64,000 nt of DNA from Lachnospiraceae bacterium (GTDB lineage: Bacteria > Bacillota > Clostridia > Lachnospirales > Lachnospiraceae): assembly GCA_014804365.1 (NCBI GenBank), contig JAAUZX010000024.1:1-64000 (forward strand), in the 5' to 3' direction. A program made the translations under genes and the position numbers. The notes under the pieces are model-generated. The model worked only from the letters and a program-made list of their open reading frames with translations, did no database searches and was not told the origin of the DNA. Of the stretch, positions 8,537 through 17,242 are shown piece after piece. Numbering within the stretch: the first letter of the stretch is position 1; each line of letters begins with the position of its first letter.

Positions 8537-9823
8537 TCAGTCATCCACATCAAAGTTTTCCAGCATACTTCCCTTTTTCTCCGGCTTGGAATCCCCGTGT
8601 TTTACCATCAGCATGGTGAGAAAAGCAAGAACGGAGAAGATCGCGGAATATGGGAACAGCGTCCGATAGGAGACATGTTCCAGCAGATATCCGGAGAGGA
8701 TCGGGGTGACTACCTGCGCTGCCATCGAGAAGGTATAATAATATCCGGTATATTTGCCTACGTCTCCCGAGGAAGCGATCTCCACAACCATGGGGAAAGA
8801 ATTGACATTAATCGCCGCCCAGGCGAAACCGATGATTCCGAAGAACAGGTTCATCGACACATGATAACTGTTGTAAAAGGAAGCGCACAGATAGCAGAGC
8901 GCCAACATCGCAACGCCGATAAGGATCGTTCGTTTACGGCCGATGCGGCTGGAAATCGCGCCAATCGGAATATAGCTGACAATTGCGGCGACTGTCGCTA
9001 CCATCAGACAGTTGGCATATCCGCCGTGTTCCATGCCCCAGACATGCGTGGCGTAGCGGGAGAAGGCGGTGGTGACCGCATTGTAGGCGATATACCACAG
9101 CGCGATGGAGAGCAGTATGAAAATCAGGCTGCGTCTGACATCCGGAGGCAGGGCGGAACCTGCCGCAGATTTTGCAGAGTTTTCTTCAGTATCTGAACTC
9201 ATTTCATTTGCATCATCTATTTCATTTGAAACCTTTTTTTCCTTTATGGTACAAAAGAGCACGACAACAGACACGACCATCAACAGGGCAACGGAAGAAA
9301 ACAGCGGAAAATAATTCGGTGTTGCACCGCTTCCCACCAGTGCGCGTATCATAATAAGTGAATAGACACCGCCCACGGCACCCATCAGATTGATGACTGC
9401 GTTTCCTTTACTGCGCAGGGGCTTCGGTGTCAGATCCGGCATAAGTGCAACAGAGGGAGAACGGTAAAGCCCCATGGCTAACAGTACCAGAAACAATACG
9501 ACAATGAATAAGGGCAAATTTCTGGCACGGTCTGCGGCGGGCAGAAGCAACAGGAAAATAACCGACAGGCCGGTTCCGGCTAAGATAAAAGGCATTCTTT
9601 TTCCGATCTTCGTATCTGTTTTATCTGAAAGCGAACCGAAGAACGGGAGCAGGAAAAGAGCCAGGACGTTATCGGCGGCCATAATGACACCGGTGATGGT
9701 TTCCCCCAGATCAAAGGAATTCTTGAGAATCAGCGGTATGATATTGTCATACATCTGCCAGAAAGCAGAGATGGAGAGAAATGCCAGACCGATCAGTATC
9801 GTTTGCTTATAGTTTAATTTCAT
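8537..9823 (-). CDS. MFS transporter (SLC45/sugar-symporter-like)
   Basis: About 428 residues with 12 hydrophobic segments. The first cytoplasmic loop SDKTDTKIGKRMPF is the MFS motif A region, and the NYKQTILIGLAFLSISAFWQMYD start is typical of the SLC45-like bacterial MFS group, which includes maltose and sucrose symporters. A hydrophilic central loop (EIDDANEMSSDTEENSAKS) joins the two six-helix halves. The substrate is unknown; the divergent GH2 glycosidase suggests a sugar or glycoside. The start could also be the ATG 12 bp upstream; AAAGGG is close to that codon and 13 nt from this one. Confidence 0.8.
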   Translation of the reverse strand: MKLNYKQTILIGLAFLSISAFWQMYDNIIPLILKNSFDLGETITGVIMAADNVLALFLLPFFGSLSDKTDTKIGKRMPFILAGTGLSVIFLLLLPAADRARNLPLFIVVLFLVLLAMGLYRSPSVALMPDLTPKPLRSKGNAVINLMGAVGGVYSLIMIRALVGSGATPNYFPLFSSVALLMVVSVVVLFCTIKEKKVSNEIDDANEMSSDTEENSAKSAAGSALPPDVRRSLIFILLSIALWYIAYNAVTTAFSRYATHVWGMEHGGYANCLMVATVAAIVSYIPIGAISSRIGRKRTILIGVAMLALCYLCASFYNSYHVSMNLFFGIIGFAWAAINVNSFPMVVEIASSGDVGKYTGYYYTFSMAAQVVTPILSGYLLEHVSYRTLFPYSAIFSVLAFLTMLMVKHGDSKPEKKGSMLENFDVDD

Positions 9824-10167
9824 ATTGATATCCATGCCCTTTCGTTATTTTTACAAGGTTGATAAGTATGTTGTAAACATATTTTTATGATAAATGGAGT
9901 ATATCTATACATATTGTATCATAGGAATGTCGGAAAAGATATCAAATTCGTTTGCAGGGTATGAAAAGCAAATATTGAAACATTGTTAAGCACTGAACGA
10001 AGTCAATCCCAAAATTTTTTCATATATATGCTGTATGATGCCATACTAGTACTTTGAAAGTGTATGAAAATCTGATACAATGAATACAGTATATCATGTT
10101 GCCGAAAAACGGCGGAATACATCAAAATCGCGAATCGTCGCAGACCGGAAAGAACAGGAGAGAGAGC
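9824..10167 (+). promoter_or_regulatory. Divergent intergenic region with the GH2 promoter
   Basis: It separates the MFS gene from the GH2 gene. On the plus strand TTGAAA (10054-10059) and TACAAT (10076-10081) are spaced by 16 bp, placing the transcript start near 10088. That rules out the earliest in-frame ATG of the GH2 frame, which lies at 10096. A small palindrome TATGTT-GTA-AACATA at about 9867-9881 could be an operator for the MFS gene. No further gene is visible. Confidence 0.5.
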
Positions 10168-12024
10168 ATGGCGCAATTGTTCAGCAGATGGGGCAGAAAT
10201 TTGAATCGGGAACAGGTATGGCAGGAGTATCCGCGGCCGAATCTTGTGCGGGACAGTTATTTTAATCTGAACGGGGAGTGGGACTGCCGTATCAGCAGTT
10301 CGGCACAGATAGAGGCAGCGGAATATAACAGAAAGATTCTGGTCCCTTTCTCGCCGGAGACGGTTCTGTCCGGCGTAGAGGAGCAGCTGAAGCCGGGGAT
10401 GTATCTACATTATCGGAAAACTTTCAGACTGCCGGAAGAGTTTATAAAGAGTCATGTGCTCCTTCATTTTGGCGCGGTCGATCAGGAGTGCGAGGTATTC
10501 TTAAACGGCACATTGCTGGGACAGCATAAGGGCGGCTATCTGCCTTTTCACTTTGATGTGACAGATGTGCTGCAGGATGAAAATGTGCTGACGCTTCGTG
10601 TCACGGATGAAACTGAGTGGAGTCCCCATGCGAGGGGAAAGCAGAAGCTTTCGAAGAAAGGAATCTTAAGTTCGCTGTTCTATACGCCCCAGAGCGGAAT
10701 CTGGCAGACAGTGTGGATGGAGAGCGTGCCGGAAGAATATATCGAGTGGGTGAAGATTACGCCGCTCTATGATAAGAGTGCGGTGCGGTTCAAATTTAAG
10801 ACTGCGGGGATGGATAGCAGAGCCGGTGCAATGGAACCGGTGAAGGCTGATCAGGAAAAAGCAATATGTAAAGGCGAGCAGACCATGCAGATCATGATCA
10901 TGGAACAGGATAAAGTCATTGCTCAGGCACAGGCCGATCCGGGGAAGGAATGTGTGATCGGTCTTGACGGTTTTCGATCATGGTCGCCGGAAGATCCTTT
11001 TCTTTATGATGTAGAGATTGCGCTGGGAGATGACGTGGTCACGTCCTATTTCGGGATGCGCAAAGTTTCGGTGGACAGGGACGCAAAAGGGATATTAAGA
11101 TTTTTCCTGAATAATAAGCCATACTTCTTTAACGGATTGTTAGATCAGGGTTACTGGCCGGAGAGTCTGATGACGCCTCCCTGTGATGAGGCGCTTATCT
11201 ATGACATAGAGAAGCAGAAGGAGCTGGGATATAACACCATCCGCAAGCATGTTAAGGTGGAATCGGAGAGATTCTATTATCACTGCGACAGGATCGGAAT
11301 GCTGGTGTGGCAGGATATGCCGAACGGGGGTGGGGCGTACAATATGGCATTTGTGGCGGGGATTGCGAATTTTTCCGACAGTATTGCCAGAGAGATGTCC
11401 GATAGCAATTACCGAAGATTTAAGAGGGAAGACCCGGAGGGCAGGAGACAGTACTGCCGTGATCTGACAGGGATGGTAAAACAGCTTTATAATCATCCGT
11501 GTATTGCTGCGTGGGTTCCTTTTAATGAGGGATGGGGACAGTTCGATGCCGCGAAAATAACTGCGAAACTGCGTGGTCTGGATAAAACCCGGCTGATTAA
11601 TCAGGCCTGCGGATGGTTTGACCAAAAGGGCGGGGATATGTACAGCATTCATAACTACAGACGAGGACTTGCGGTTTCGCCGCAGAAAGACCGGGTGGTG
11701 GCGTTGACGGAATTCGGCGGATATGCTTATCCGGTTGCGGGACACATGTTTAGCAAGAGGAAATTCGGCTATCGACATTATTCCTCCGGTGAGGCGCTTA
11801 CTGCAGCATATCGGAGACTGATAGAAGACGAAGTTTTTCCAAATGTTGCGTGCGGACTGTCTACGGCGATCTACACTCAGGTCAGTGATATCGAGACAGA
11901 AATAAACGGGGTCATGACTTATGACAGAGAGGTTGTGAAGATCGATCCGGATACGATTAAGGCGTTGAATCGGGAACTTAATCAGATCTTTCATGAGTGT
12001 ACAGAGCAGGACGAAAGCTTATAA
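10168..12024 (+). CDS. Glycoside hydrolase family 2 protein (beta-galactosidase/glucuronidase type)
   Basis: A 618-residue intracellular glycosidase without signal peptide. An N-terminal jelly-roll sugar-binding domain (about 25-190, RPNLVRDSYFNLNGEWD) is followed by an immunoglobulin-like domain and a TIM barrel. WVPFNEGWG holds the acid/base glutamate (about E454), and ALTEFGGY holds the nucleophile (about E515), both as expected for GH2. The ATG with AGGAGAGAG ahead of it was chosen over one 72 bp upstream that falls beside the predicted transcript start. The exact sugar specificity is not readable; the neighbouring sugar-type MFS gene is transcribed away from it and could be its transporter. 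Confidence 0.87.
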   Translation: MAQLFSRWGRNLNREQVWQEYPRPNLVRDSYFNLNGEWDCRISSSAQIEAAEYNRKILVPFSPETVLSGVEEQLKPGMYLHYRKTFRLPEEFIKSHVLLHFGAVDQECEVFLNGTLLGQHKGGYLPFHFDVTDVLQDENVLTLRVTDETEWSPHARGKQKLSKKGILSSLFYTPQSGIWQTVWMESVPEEYIEWVKITPLYDKSAVRFKFKTAGMDSRAGAMEPVKADQEKAICKGEQTMQIMIMEQDKVIAQAQADPGKECVIGLDGFRSWSPEDPFLYDVEIALGDDVVTSYFGMRKVSVDRDAKGILRFFLNNKPYFFNGLLDQGYWPESLMTPPCDEALIYDIEKQKELGYNTIRKHVKVESERFYYHCDRIGMLVWQDMPNGGGAYNMAFVAGIANFSDSIAREMSDSNYRRFKREDPEGRRQYCRDLTGMVKQLYNHPCIAAWVPFNEGWGQFDAAKITAKLRGLDKTRLINQACGWFDQKGGDMYSIHNYRRGLAVSPQKDRVVALTEFGGYAYPVAGHMFSKRKFGYRHYSSGEALTAAYRRLIEDEVFPNVACGLSTAIYTQVSDIETEINGVMTYDREVVKIDPDTIKALNRELNQIFHECTEQDESL

Positions 12025-12053
12025 AAGTTTTCGATAAAAATCATCAAAACCGG

Positions 12054-12082
12054 TTGACACAGCCCCAATCTTGTGTTACATT
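12054..12082 (+). promoter_or_regulatory. Promoter of the infC-rpmI-rplT operon
   Basis: A consensus TTGACA and TACATT with exactly 17 bp between them, just ahead of the L20 leader. Confidence 0.8.
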
Positions 12083-12289
12083 AGCAAATGTGCGAGAACG
12101 CACGACATCCAAGCAGAGTATCCACTCTCACCTTGCAACGATTGAGTTCGCAAGCGTTCATAATTCGGGACTTCAGATTGAACTCTACCATAGTGGAAGA
12201 GTTGTGAAGCGTGAATATAATGAATTGATTAGTGGATAGTTATGCTATCCACTTTTTAAATATTTTCTTATGGTATGGAGGGAAGAACC
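12083..12289 (+). promoter_or_regulatory. L20 leader (ribosomal protein autoregulatory leader)
   Basis: A structured leader of about 200 nt between the promoter and infC. It begins with the small hairpin GTGCG-AGAA-CGCAC and ends in an intrinsic terminator. TATCCACT at 12120-12127 and again in the terminator arm at 12246-12253 both complement AGTGGATA at 12231-12238, so two alternative pairings exist: one terminates, one does not. In Bacillota with this operon, L20 binds the leader and promotes termination, giving feedback control. Confidence 0.87.
12231..12257 (+). terminator. L20-leader attenuator
   Basis: A perfect 9-bp stem AGTGGATAG/CTATCCACT with loop TTATG, followed by TTTTT. Confidence 0.85.
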
Positions 12290-12796
12290 ATTAGCGAATT
12301 ATTCATTAACGAACAGATTAGAGACAAAGAAGTGCGTGTGATCGGCGAGGACGGCGAACAGCTCGGTATCATGCCGACGAAAGAAGCCATGAGACTGGCA
12401 GAGGAAGCGGGTGTAGATCTGGTGAAGATCGCTCCTACTGCGAAACCGCCTGTCTGCAAGATCGTGGATTACGGTAAGTTCAAGTATGAACAGACCAGAA
12501 AAGAGAAAGAAGCGAAGAAGAAACAGAAAACCGTTGAGATTAAGGAAATTCGTCTGTCTCCGAATATTGACACCAATGATCTTAACACGAAGATCAATGC
12601 TGCCAGGAAGTTTATCAGCAAGGGTGACAGGGTGAAGATCACGCTTCGTTTCCGTGGTCGTGAGATGGCGCATATGAATAACAGTAAGCATATTCTGGAT
12701 GATATTGCCGAAGCGCTTTCCGATATTGCGATTGTGGATAAGGCTCCTAAGGTTGAAGGCAGGAGCATGACTATGTTTTTAGCTGAGAAGCGATAG
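12290..12796 (+). CDS. infC: Translation initiation factor IF-3, ATT start
   Basis: IF-3 (168 residues) binds the 30S subunit, prevents premature 50S joining and checks the start codon. The N-terminal domain begins SELFINEQIRDKEVRVI, a lysine-rich linker follows (about 70-85), then the C-terminal domain with VKITLRFRGREMAH. The start is read as ATT: GGAGGG lies 7 nt before it, and the upstream in-frame ATG overlaps that ribosome site and would add five non-conserved residues. A rare ATT/AUU start is a known feature of infC and lets IF-3 discriminate against its own mRNA. First gene of the L20-leader operon. Confidence 0.95.
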   Translation: MSELFINEQIRDKEVRVIGEDGEQLGIMPTKEAMRLAEEAGVDLVKIAPTAKPPVCKIVDYGKFKYEQTRKEKEAKKKQKTVEIKEIRLSPNIDTNDLNTKINAARKFISKGDRVKITLRFRGREMAHMNNSKHILDDIAEALSDIAIVDKAPKVEGRSMTMFLAEKR

Positions 12797-12868
12797 CTGC
12801 TTAGTTGAAATAAACTGATATCTTGGATTGATATCTCAAAAATTTATTAATATAGGAGGAATAGTGCA

Positions 12869-13066
12869 ATGCCCAAAATGAAGACAAGCAGATCTGCTGC
12901 GAAACGTTTTAAAGTAACCGGAACAGGTAAGCTGAAAAGAAATAAAGCTTATAAACGCCATATCTTAACCAAGAAGACGACTAAGAATAAGAGAAATCTT
13001 AGAAAGCCGGCTATGACAGACGCAACGAATGTTAAGAATATGAAGAAGATTTTACCCTATCTGTAA
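12869..13066 (+). CDS. rpmI: 50S ribosomal protein L35
   Basis: A 65-residue, highly basic protein with the L35 pattern [21 protein letters not shown] at the N-terminus and KKILPYL at the end. AGGAGGAATAGTGCA precedes the ATG. Second gene of the infC-rpmI-rplT operon, 15 bp ahead of rplT. Confidence 0.97.
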   Translation: MPKMKTSRSAAKRFKVTGTGKLKRNKAYKRHILTKKTTKNKRNLRKPAMTDATNVKNMKKILPYL

Positions 13067-13081
13067 AAGGAGGAAAAAGAC

Positions 13082-13438
13082 ATGGCAAGAATTAAAGGCG
13101 GTGTAAACGCTAAAAAGAAACATAACAGAGTATTAAAGCTTGCAAAAGGTTACAGAGGCGCAAGATCTAAACAGTATAGAGTAGCAAAGCAGTCTGTAAT
13201 GAGAGCTTTGGCATCTTCTTACGCAGGAAGAAAAGAGAAGAAGCGTCAGTTCAGACAGTTGTGGATCGCACGTATCAACGCGGCTGCAAGAATGAACGGC
13301 TTATCTTACAGCAAATTCATGTTTGGTCTGAAAAATGCAGGCGTAGACATGAACAGAAAGATGTTAGCTGAGATGGCAGTCAATGATGCGGCAGGATTTA
13401 CCACATTGGCGGAGTTGGCTAAGGCGAATCTGAAATAA
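13082..13438 (+). CDS. rplT: 50S ribosomal protein L20
   Basis: A 118-residue basic protein with the L20 signatures [20 protein letters not shown] and [14 protein letters not shown]. It binds 23S rRNA early in large-subunit assembly and is the predicted repressor acting on the leader of its own operon. AAAGGAGG ribosome site. Last gene of the operon, with an intrinsic terminator 35 bp downstream. Confidence 0.97.
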   Translation: MARIKGGVNAKKKHNRVLKLAKGYRGARSKQYRVAKQSVMRALASSYAGRKEKKRQFRQLWIARINAAARMNGLSYSKFMFGLKNAGVDMNRKMLAEMAVNDAAGFTTLAELAKANLK

Positions 13439-13472
13439 GGATCGTTTGGCAGACAATATATCGAATGGAGCA

Positions 13473-13504
13473 AGGGACATGGCTTGGGTCGTGTCTCTTT
13501 TTTT
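13473..13504 (+). terminator. Terminator of the infC operon
   Basis: AGGGACA pairs with TGTCTCT (one G-U) around a 12-nt loop and is followed by a run of Ts. Confidence 0.75.
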
Positions 13505-13604
13505 ATGCGCAGCCCCGTGCAAAGGTATGCCATTAAAGTAGCACACGGGTCGCGCGGCGGGTAGGGAGAAAATCTTTCCTATTTGATTTATATTGGAAGC
13601 AGGC

Positions 13605-13663
13605 TTGACATATATAGATCATCTATATATAATAAAAACACAAGATATATAGATGATCTATAT
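13605..13663 (+). promoter_or_regulatory. padR promoter with twin palindromic operators
   Basis: TTGACA (13605-13610) and TATAAT (13628-13633) are spaced by exactly 17 bp, and the spacer is itself a palindrome, ATATAGAT-C-ATCTATAT (13612-13628). The same palindrome with a central G recurs downstream of the -10 at 13647-13663, centre-to-centre distance 35 bp. A repressor bound to both would cover the whole promoter. The next gene is a PadR repressor, a family that usually represses its own promoter, so autorepression is the natural reading. Confidence 0.85.
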
Positions 13664-13747
13664 AGAGCGGAAGCACTTATGGCACGTTAGTAGGTGATCT
13701 AAGATTGTTAGATTTACATAATTTATAGAAAGGAGAGAAACAACACT

Positions 13748-14080
13748 ATGGCAATAGATAAATCGTTGATTTCGGGAAGCACATCCATGCTTTTGCTGCG
13801 TTTGCTGGAGGAGCAGGATATGTATGGGTATGAGATGATCGAGACACTGCAGAAGAAATCCAATAACGTATTTGTATTGAAGGCGGGGACGCTCTATCCG
13901 CTGCTTCATGCATTGGAGGGCAAGAATTATTTGACATCCTACGAGAGCGGGGTGAGCGGGAAACAGCGGAAGTATTACAGTATTACGAAAGAGGGAAGAA
14001 AGTATTTAAAGTCCAGGAAGGAAGAGTGGCAGGAGTATCAGACTGCCGTACTGAACGTACTGTGGGAGGCGATGGGATAA
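13748..14080 (+). CDS. PadR family transcriptional repressor
   Basis: A 110-residue winged-helix protein of the short PadR class. Diagnostic segments are GYEMIETLQ, the VLKAGTLYPLLHALEGKNYL recognition region at residues 50-70, and the KQRKYYSITKEGRKYL wing with the conserved RKYYxxT. These proteins bind DNA as dimers and often respond to small hydrophobic molecules or membrane stress. AAAGGAGAG precedes the ATG. The stop TAA shares one base with the ATG of the SEDS-like gene (TAATG), so the two are translationally coupled and probably functionally linked. Confidence 0.93.
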   Translation: MAIDKSLISGSTSMLLLRLLEEQDMYGYEMIETLQKKSNNVFVLKAGTLYPLLHALEGKNYLTSYESGVSGKQRKYYSITKEGRKYLKSRKEEWQEYQTAVLNVLWEAMG

Positions 14081-15450
14081 TGGATGAGTTTATCAGAAAC
14101 GTTACGGAACAGATTCGCTGTGTTAAGGCAAGAGCCGGTGTAGCGAGAGAACTATCAGACCATATAGAGGATCAGGCGGCGGCTTATGAAGAGGCGGGTG
14201 AGTCCCACGAGGAAGCGGTTGCAAAGGCTGTACTTGAGATGGGAGATCCGGTGGAGGTCGGTGTGGAACTGGACAGGATACATAGACCACAGACAGATTT
14301 TAAGATGATCGGAATGGCTTTTGTGTTCAGCGTTGCGGGATTATTTGTGATATCTGCGGTGGATGGTCTGGCGCAGTATCCCGAATATTTTATTGGGCAG
14401 TGTTTGGTGCTGCTGCTGTCTTTCGGCGTGATGACCGGAATGTATTTTCTTGATTATAGTTTTATCGGACGGTACGCTTACGGGGCCTATGTGTTTGTAA
14501 CGATTGCCTTGTTTATCGGGCTAATGTACTCAGGGCGACACGGAGCGATGCCCATATCGTTTATGCTTGCCTATCTCTATGTTCCGCTTTATGCGGGAAT
14601 CCTGTATCGGCTGAGAGGAAAGGGATACAGCGCGATTGCCTGTGGAATCGGGCAGCAGATTGTTATTATGCTGCTTACAAATTATCTTGCGGTCTCGCGG
14701 TACGCAGCAATCAATATATATGTGATGTGTACAGTATTGTTAATCATTGCGGTTAGGAAAGGGTGGTTTGCTGTAAATAAGAAGACTGCCACGGCCATCA
14801 TTGCGGCACATTTGCTGTTGGCGGTCATTTTGGTTATTATGGGAAGTATAATTTTGTGGGACGGGGAAGGATTTCGGGAGCAGCGTCTGATGGCGTTTAT
14901 CCATCCCGATCAATATGCCGAAGGAGCAGGTTATATTTATCTGTGGATCAGACGGGAGTGGAGTGCAGCGAAGTTCATCGGGGCATCCGACAACACAATT
15001 TTTATGGATGGTGCAATCATACAAGGTACGAAGTCGTGGCTTTTAGGAGCTCCGATGTCGTATCCCACAACACCTTTTGTTTTACTGCAACTGATCTGTA
15101 CTTATGGAATATCGGCAGGTCTGATTATGGTCGTGGCTTTTGTGGCGGTGTCTGTAAGGGCGCTTCGCATAGTGAGAAATCAGAAAAACCAACTGGGATT
15201 CATGATAGGCGCAGCCTGCTTTATGGTATTTCTGGTCAACTGTCTGGAAGGAGTTCTGATCAATACCGGATATTGTCCTGTGAACAGCATACAGCTTCCG
15301 TTTGTATCATCCGGCAGTTTCACGGTAATAACTTATGCGGCGCTGATCGGATTGTTACTCAGTATCCACCGCAACGAGAGGATCATAACGGATGAGTCGG
15401 TGAGACGGCGTCCGGCATGGAGATTAAGCATTAAGTTGGAAAGAAGGTAG
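14080..15450 (+). CDS. SEDS (FtsW/RodA/SpoVE-like) membrane protein with permease-prefix domain
   Basis: A 456-residue protein. A soluble N-terminal helical domain (about 1-75, ARELSDHIEDQAAAYEEAG) resembles the permease prefix domain found on PadR-linked membrane proteins. About ten membrane segments with SEDS features follow, including the C-terminal PVNSIQLPFVSSGSF near residue 415, matching the family's PxxGxxLPFxSxGG. SEDS enzymes polymerise peptidoglycan with an acidic residue in an HTDF-like loop. At the equivalent place I read SYPTTPF, so that aspartate seems absent. It may therefore be a non-polymerising sensor or partner. Cotranscribed with padR. Confidence 0.82.
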   Translation: MDEFIRNVTEQIRCVKARAGVARELSDHIEDQAAAYEEAGESHEEAVAKAVLEMGDPVEVGVELDRIHRPQTDFKMIGMAFVFSVAGLFVISAVDGLAQYPEYFIGQCLVLLLSFGVMTGMYFLDYSFIGRYAYGAYVFVTIALFIGLMYSGRHGAMPISFMLAYLYVPLYAGILYRLRGKGYSAIACGIGQQIVIMLLTNYLAVSRYAAINIYVMCTVLLIIAVRKGWFAVNKKTATAIIAAHLLLAVILVIMGSIILWDGEGFREQRLMAFIHPDQYAEGAGYIYLWIRREWSAAKFIGASDNTIFMDGAIIQGTKSWLLGAPMSYPTTPFVLLQLICTYGISAGLIMVVAFVAVSVRALRIVRNQKNQLGFMIGAACFMVFLVNCLEGVLINTGYCPVNSIQLPFVSSGSFTVITYAALIGLLLSIHRNERIITDESVRRRPAWRLSIKLERR

Positions 15451-15611
15451 AGGGGAGACTCTTTACCTTTTTATATTTCATAGGAAAGTGCCCCCTATGA
15501 AATAAAATGGACGCGTGAACTTTTTTGTATAGTGTAAAATACATAAATTATGGTAGAATATAATCTATGAAGAGTTACTGGATAGATCAATACAATTTGG
15601 AGGATGACGGA

Positions 15612-17117
15612 ATGGGAGTTTTGGATGGATTAGAACCGCAGAGCGTATTTCATTATTTCGAGGAGATTACCCGGATTCCGCATGGGTCCGGCAATGTAAA
15701 GCAGATCAGTGATTATCTGAAAAAGTTTGCTGTGGACAGAGGTTTGGAATGTATACAGGACGAGCTGTTTAATATCATTATTATTAAAGATGCAACGCCG
15801 GGATATGAGCAGGAGGAGCCCTATATATTGCAGGGGCATATGGATATGGTTGCGGTCAGCGCGCCCGACTGTGATATTGATATGACGAAGGACCCCTTAA
15901 GGCTGTGCGTAGAGAATGGCAGAATCCATGCGCAGGGAACGAGTCTGGGCGGCGATGACGGTATTGCGGTCGCCTATGCACTTGCACTTCTGGATGCCGA
16001 TAACATCAGCCACCCGCGTCTGGAAGTGATTCTGACGGTGGATGAGGAGACCGGCATGGAAGGTGCAAAAGGGATCGATCTATCCATGCTGCGAGGCAGG
16101 CGGCTGATCAATCTGGATCAGGAGGAAGAGGGCGTTGTCATCACAAGCTGCGCGGGTGGTGCCAGAGTGGATGTGAGCATACCGCTGCAGGAAGAGGCGG
16201 CGCAGCAGAGTGCAACAGAACAGAATCGGCAATTAATGCAGGTGAAGATTACAGGATTGCTGGGCGGGCATTCCGGGATTGAGATCAATAAGGGAAGAGG
16301 CAATGCCAATTGTCTGCTGGGACGTATTCTTAAGGGAATGTCGGAGCGTTTTGCTATTAGTCTGGTTACTATGCGAGGAGGAGTGGCGGATAATGCGATT
16401 CCCCGGGAAGCAGAAGCGACGATTTTGGTTGACATAACTCATAAAGAAGCGGCAATTGCTTATGCGCAGGAGGTAGCCGGCAGAATTAAGCAGGAGCTGG
16501 GAGATAAAGATCCTGAATTTGCGGTTGACTGCAGAACCGTGAATCAGCAGGAGATTCCGGACGGGAAGAAAGGCAGTGAAAATGGGTGGGAGATGAAGCA
16601 CTATGATGCGGCATCCACTGTACAGGCTTTTACCTGCCTGTGTAAATTGCCAAACGGTGTAATTGCCATGAGTCGTGACCTGGAAGGGCTGGTGCAGACT
16701 TCCCTGAATCTGGGTGTTGCCATGCTGGAACAGGGAGCGCTTAAGCTGTCCTATGCGGTCAGAAGCTCCGTAGATGAGGATAGAGAGGCACTGTGCCGTC
16801 AGATGCAGGAGATTGCGGGAGAGACGGGAGCAGTGGCGGAAGTCAGGAATACCTACACGGGCTGGGCATATCGTACGGAATCTCCGCTCCGTGATATCAT
16901 AGTGGAAATCTATGAGAAGATGTATGGAAAGAAGCCTGTTCTGGAGGCGATTCACGCAGGTGTGGAATGCGGGATACTGGCATCTAAGATTCCGAATCTT
17001 GACTGCGTATCGATCGGTCCGGATATGGCGGATGTGCATACGGCACAGGAGAGCCTTGATATTGCTTCCGTACAGCGTATGTGGGAATATTTGCAGGCTG
17101 TCCTTGCACACAAATGA
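15612..17117 (+). CDS. pepD: Aminoacyl-histidine dipeptidase (M20 family)
   Basis: Cytosolic zinc dipeptidase of the PepD/carnosinase type, 501 residues, cleaving Xaa-His and other dipeptides. Metal-binding and catalytic segments are LQGHMDMVAV, SLGGDDGIAV and VDEETGMEGA; the GGHSGIEINKGRGNA lid region and GVECGILASKIP near the C-terminus complete the family pattern. GGAGG lies 8 nt before this ATG. A further in-frame ATG 45 bp upstream is unlikely because TATAAT at 15559-15564 looks like the -10 of the promoter. Confidence 0.93.
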   Translation: MGVLDGLEPQSVFHYFEEITRIPHGSGNVKQISDYLKKFAVDRGLECIQDELFNIIIIKDATPGYEQEEPYILQGHMDMVAVSAPDCDIDMTKDPLRLCVENGRIHAQGTSLGGDDGIAVAYALALLDADNISHPRLEVILTVDEETGMEGAKGIDLSMLRGRRLINLDQEEEGVVITSCAGGARVDVSIPLQEEAAQQSATEQNRQLMQVKITGLLGGHSGIEINKGRGNANCLLGRILKGMSERFAISLVTMRGGVADNAIPREAEATILVDITHKEAAIAYAQEVAGRIKQELGDKDPEFAVDCRTVNQQEIPDGKKGSENGWEMKHYDAASTVQAFTCLCKLPNGVIAMSRDLEGLVQTSLNLGVAMLEQGALKLSYAVRSSVDEDREALCRQMQEIAGETGAVAEVRNTYTGWAYRTESPLRDIIVEIYEKMYGKKPVLEAIHAGVECGILASKIPNLDCVSIGPDMADVHTAQESLDIASVQRMWEYLQAVLAHK

Positions 17118-17156
17118 TTATATTTCCTTTTTCCGTGAAAATGCATATTTCATGAG

Positions 17157-17186
17157 TTGACAGCAGATGTTGGGGCATCGTAGTAT
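17157..17186 (+). promoter_or_regulatory. Candidate promoter for the EAL gene
   Basis: TTGACA and TAGTAT with 18 bp between, about 56 bp before the ATG. Confidence 0.5.
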
Positions 17187-17242
17187 GTGTATAAAAGAAT
17201 AATATGTCTATAGGGTGTCGGTAAGTACTAGAGGATGAGCGG

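Noticed and set aside
10096..10098. Earlier ATG for the GH2 gene
   Set aside because: It falls about 15 bp after the predicted -10 element and lacks a ribosome site; the ATG at 10168 has one.
12275..12277. ATG start for infC at this position
   Set aside because: It lies within the ribosome-binding sequence itself; the ATT at 12290 fits spacing and IF-3 family starts.
13505..13560. CCCGTG...CACGGG inverted repeat downstream of rplT
   Set aside because: Only 6 bp with a long loop and no T-run; a real terminator already precedes it.
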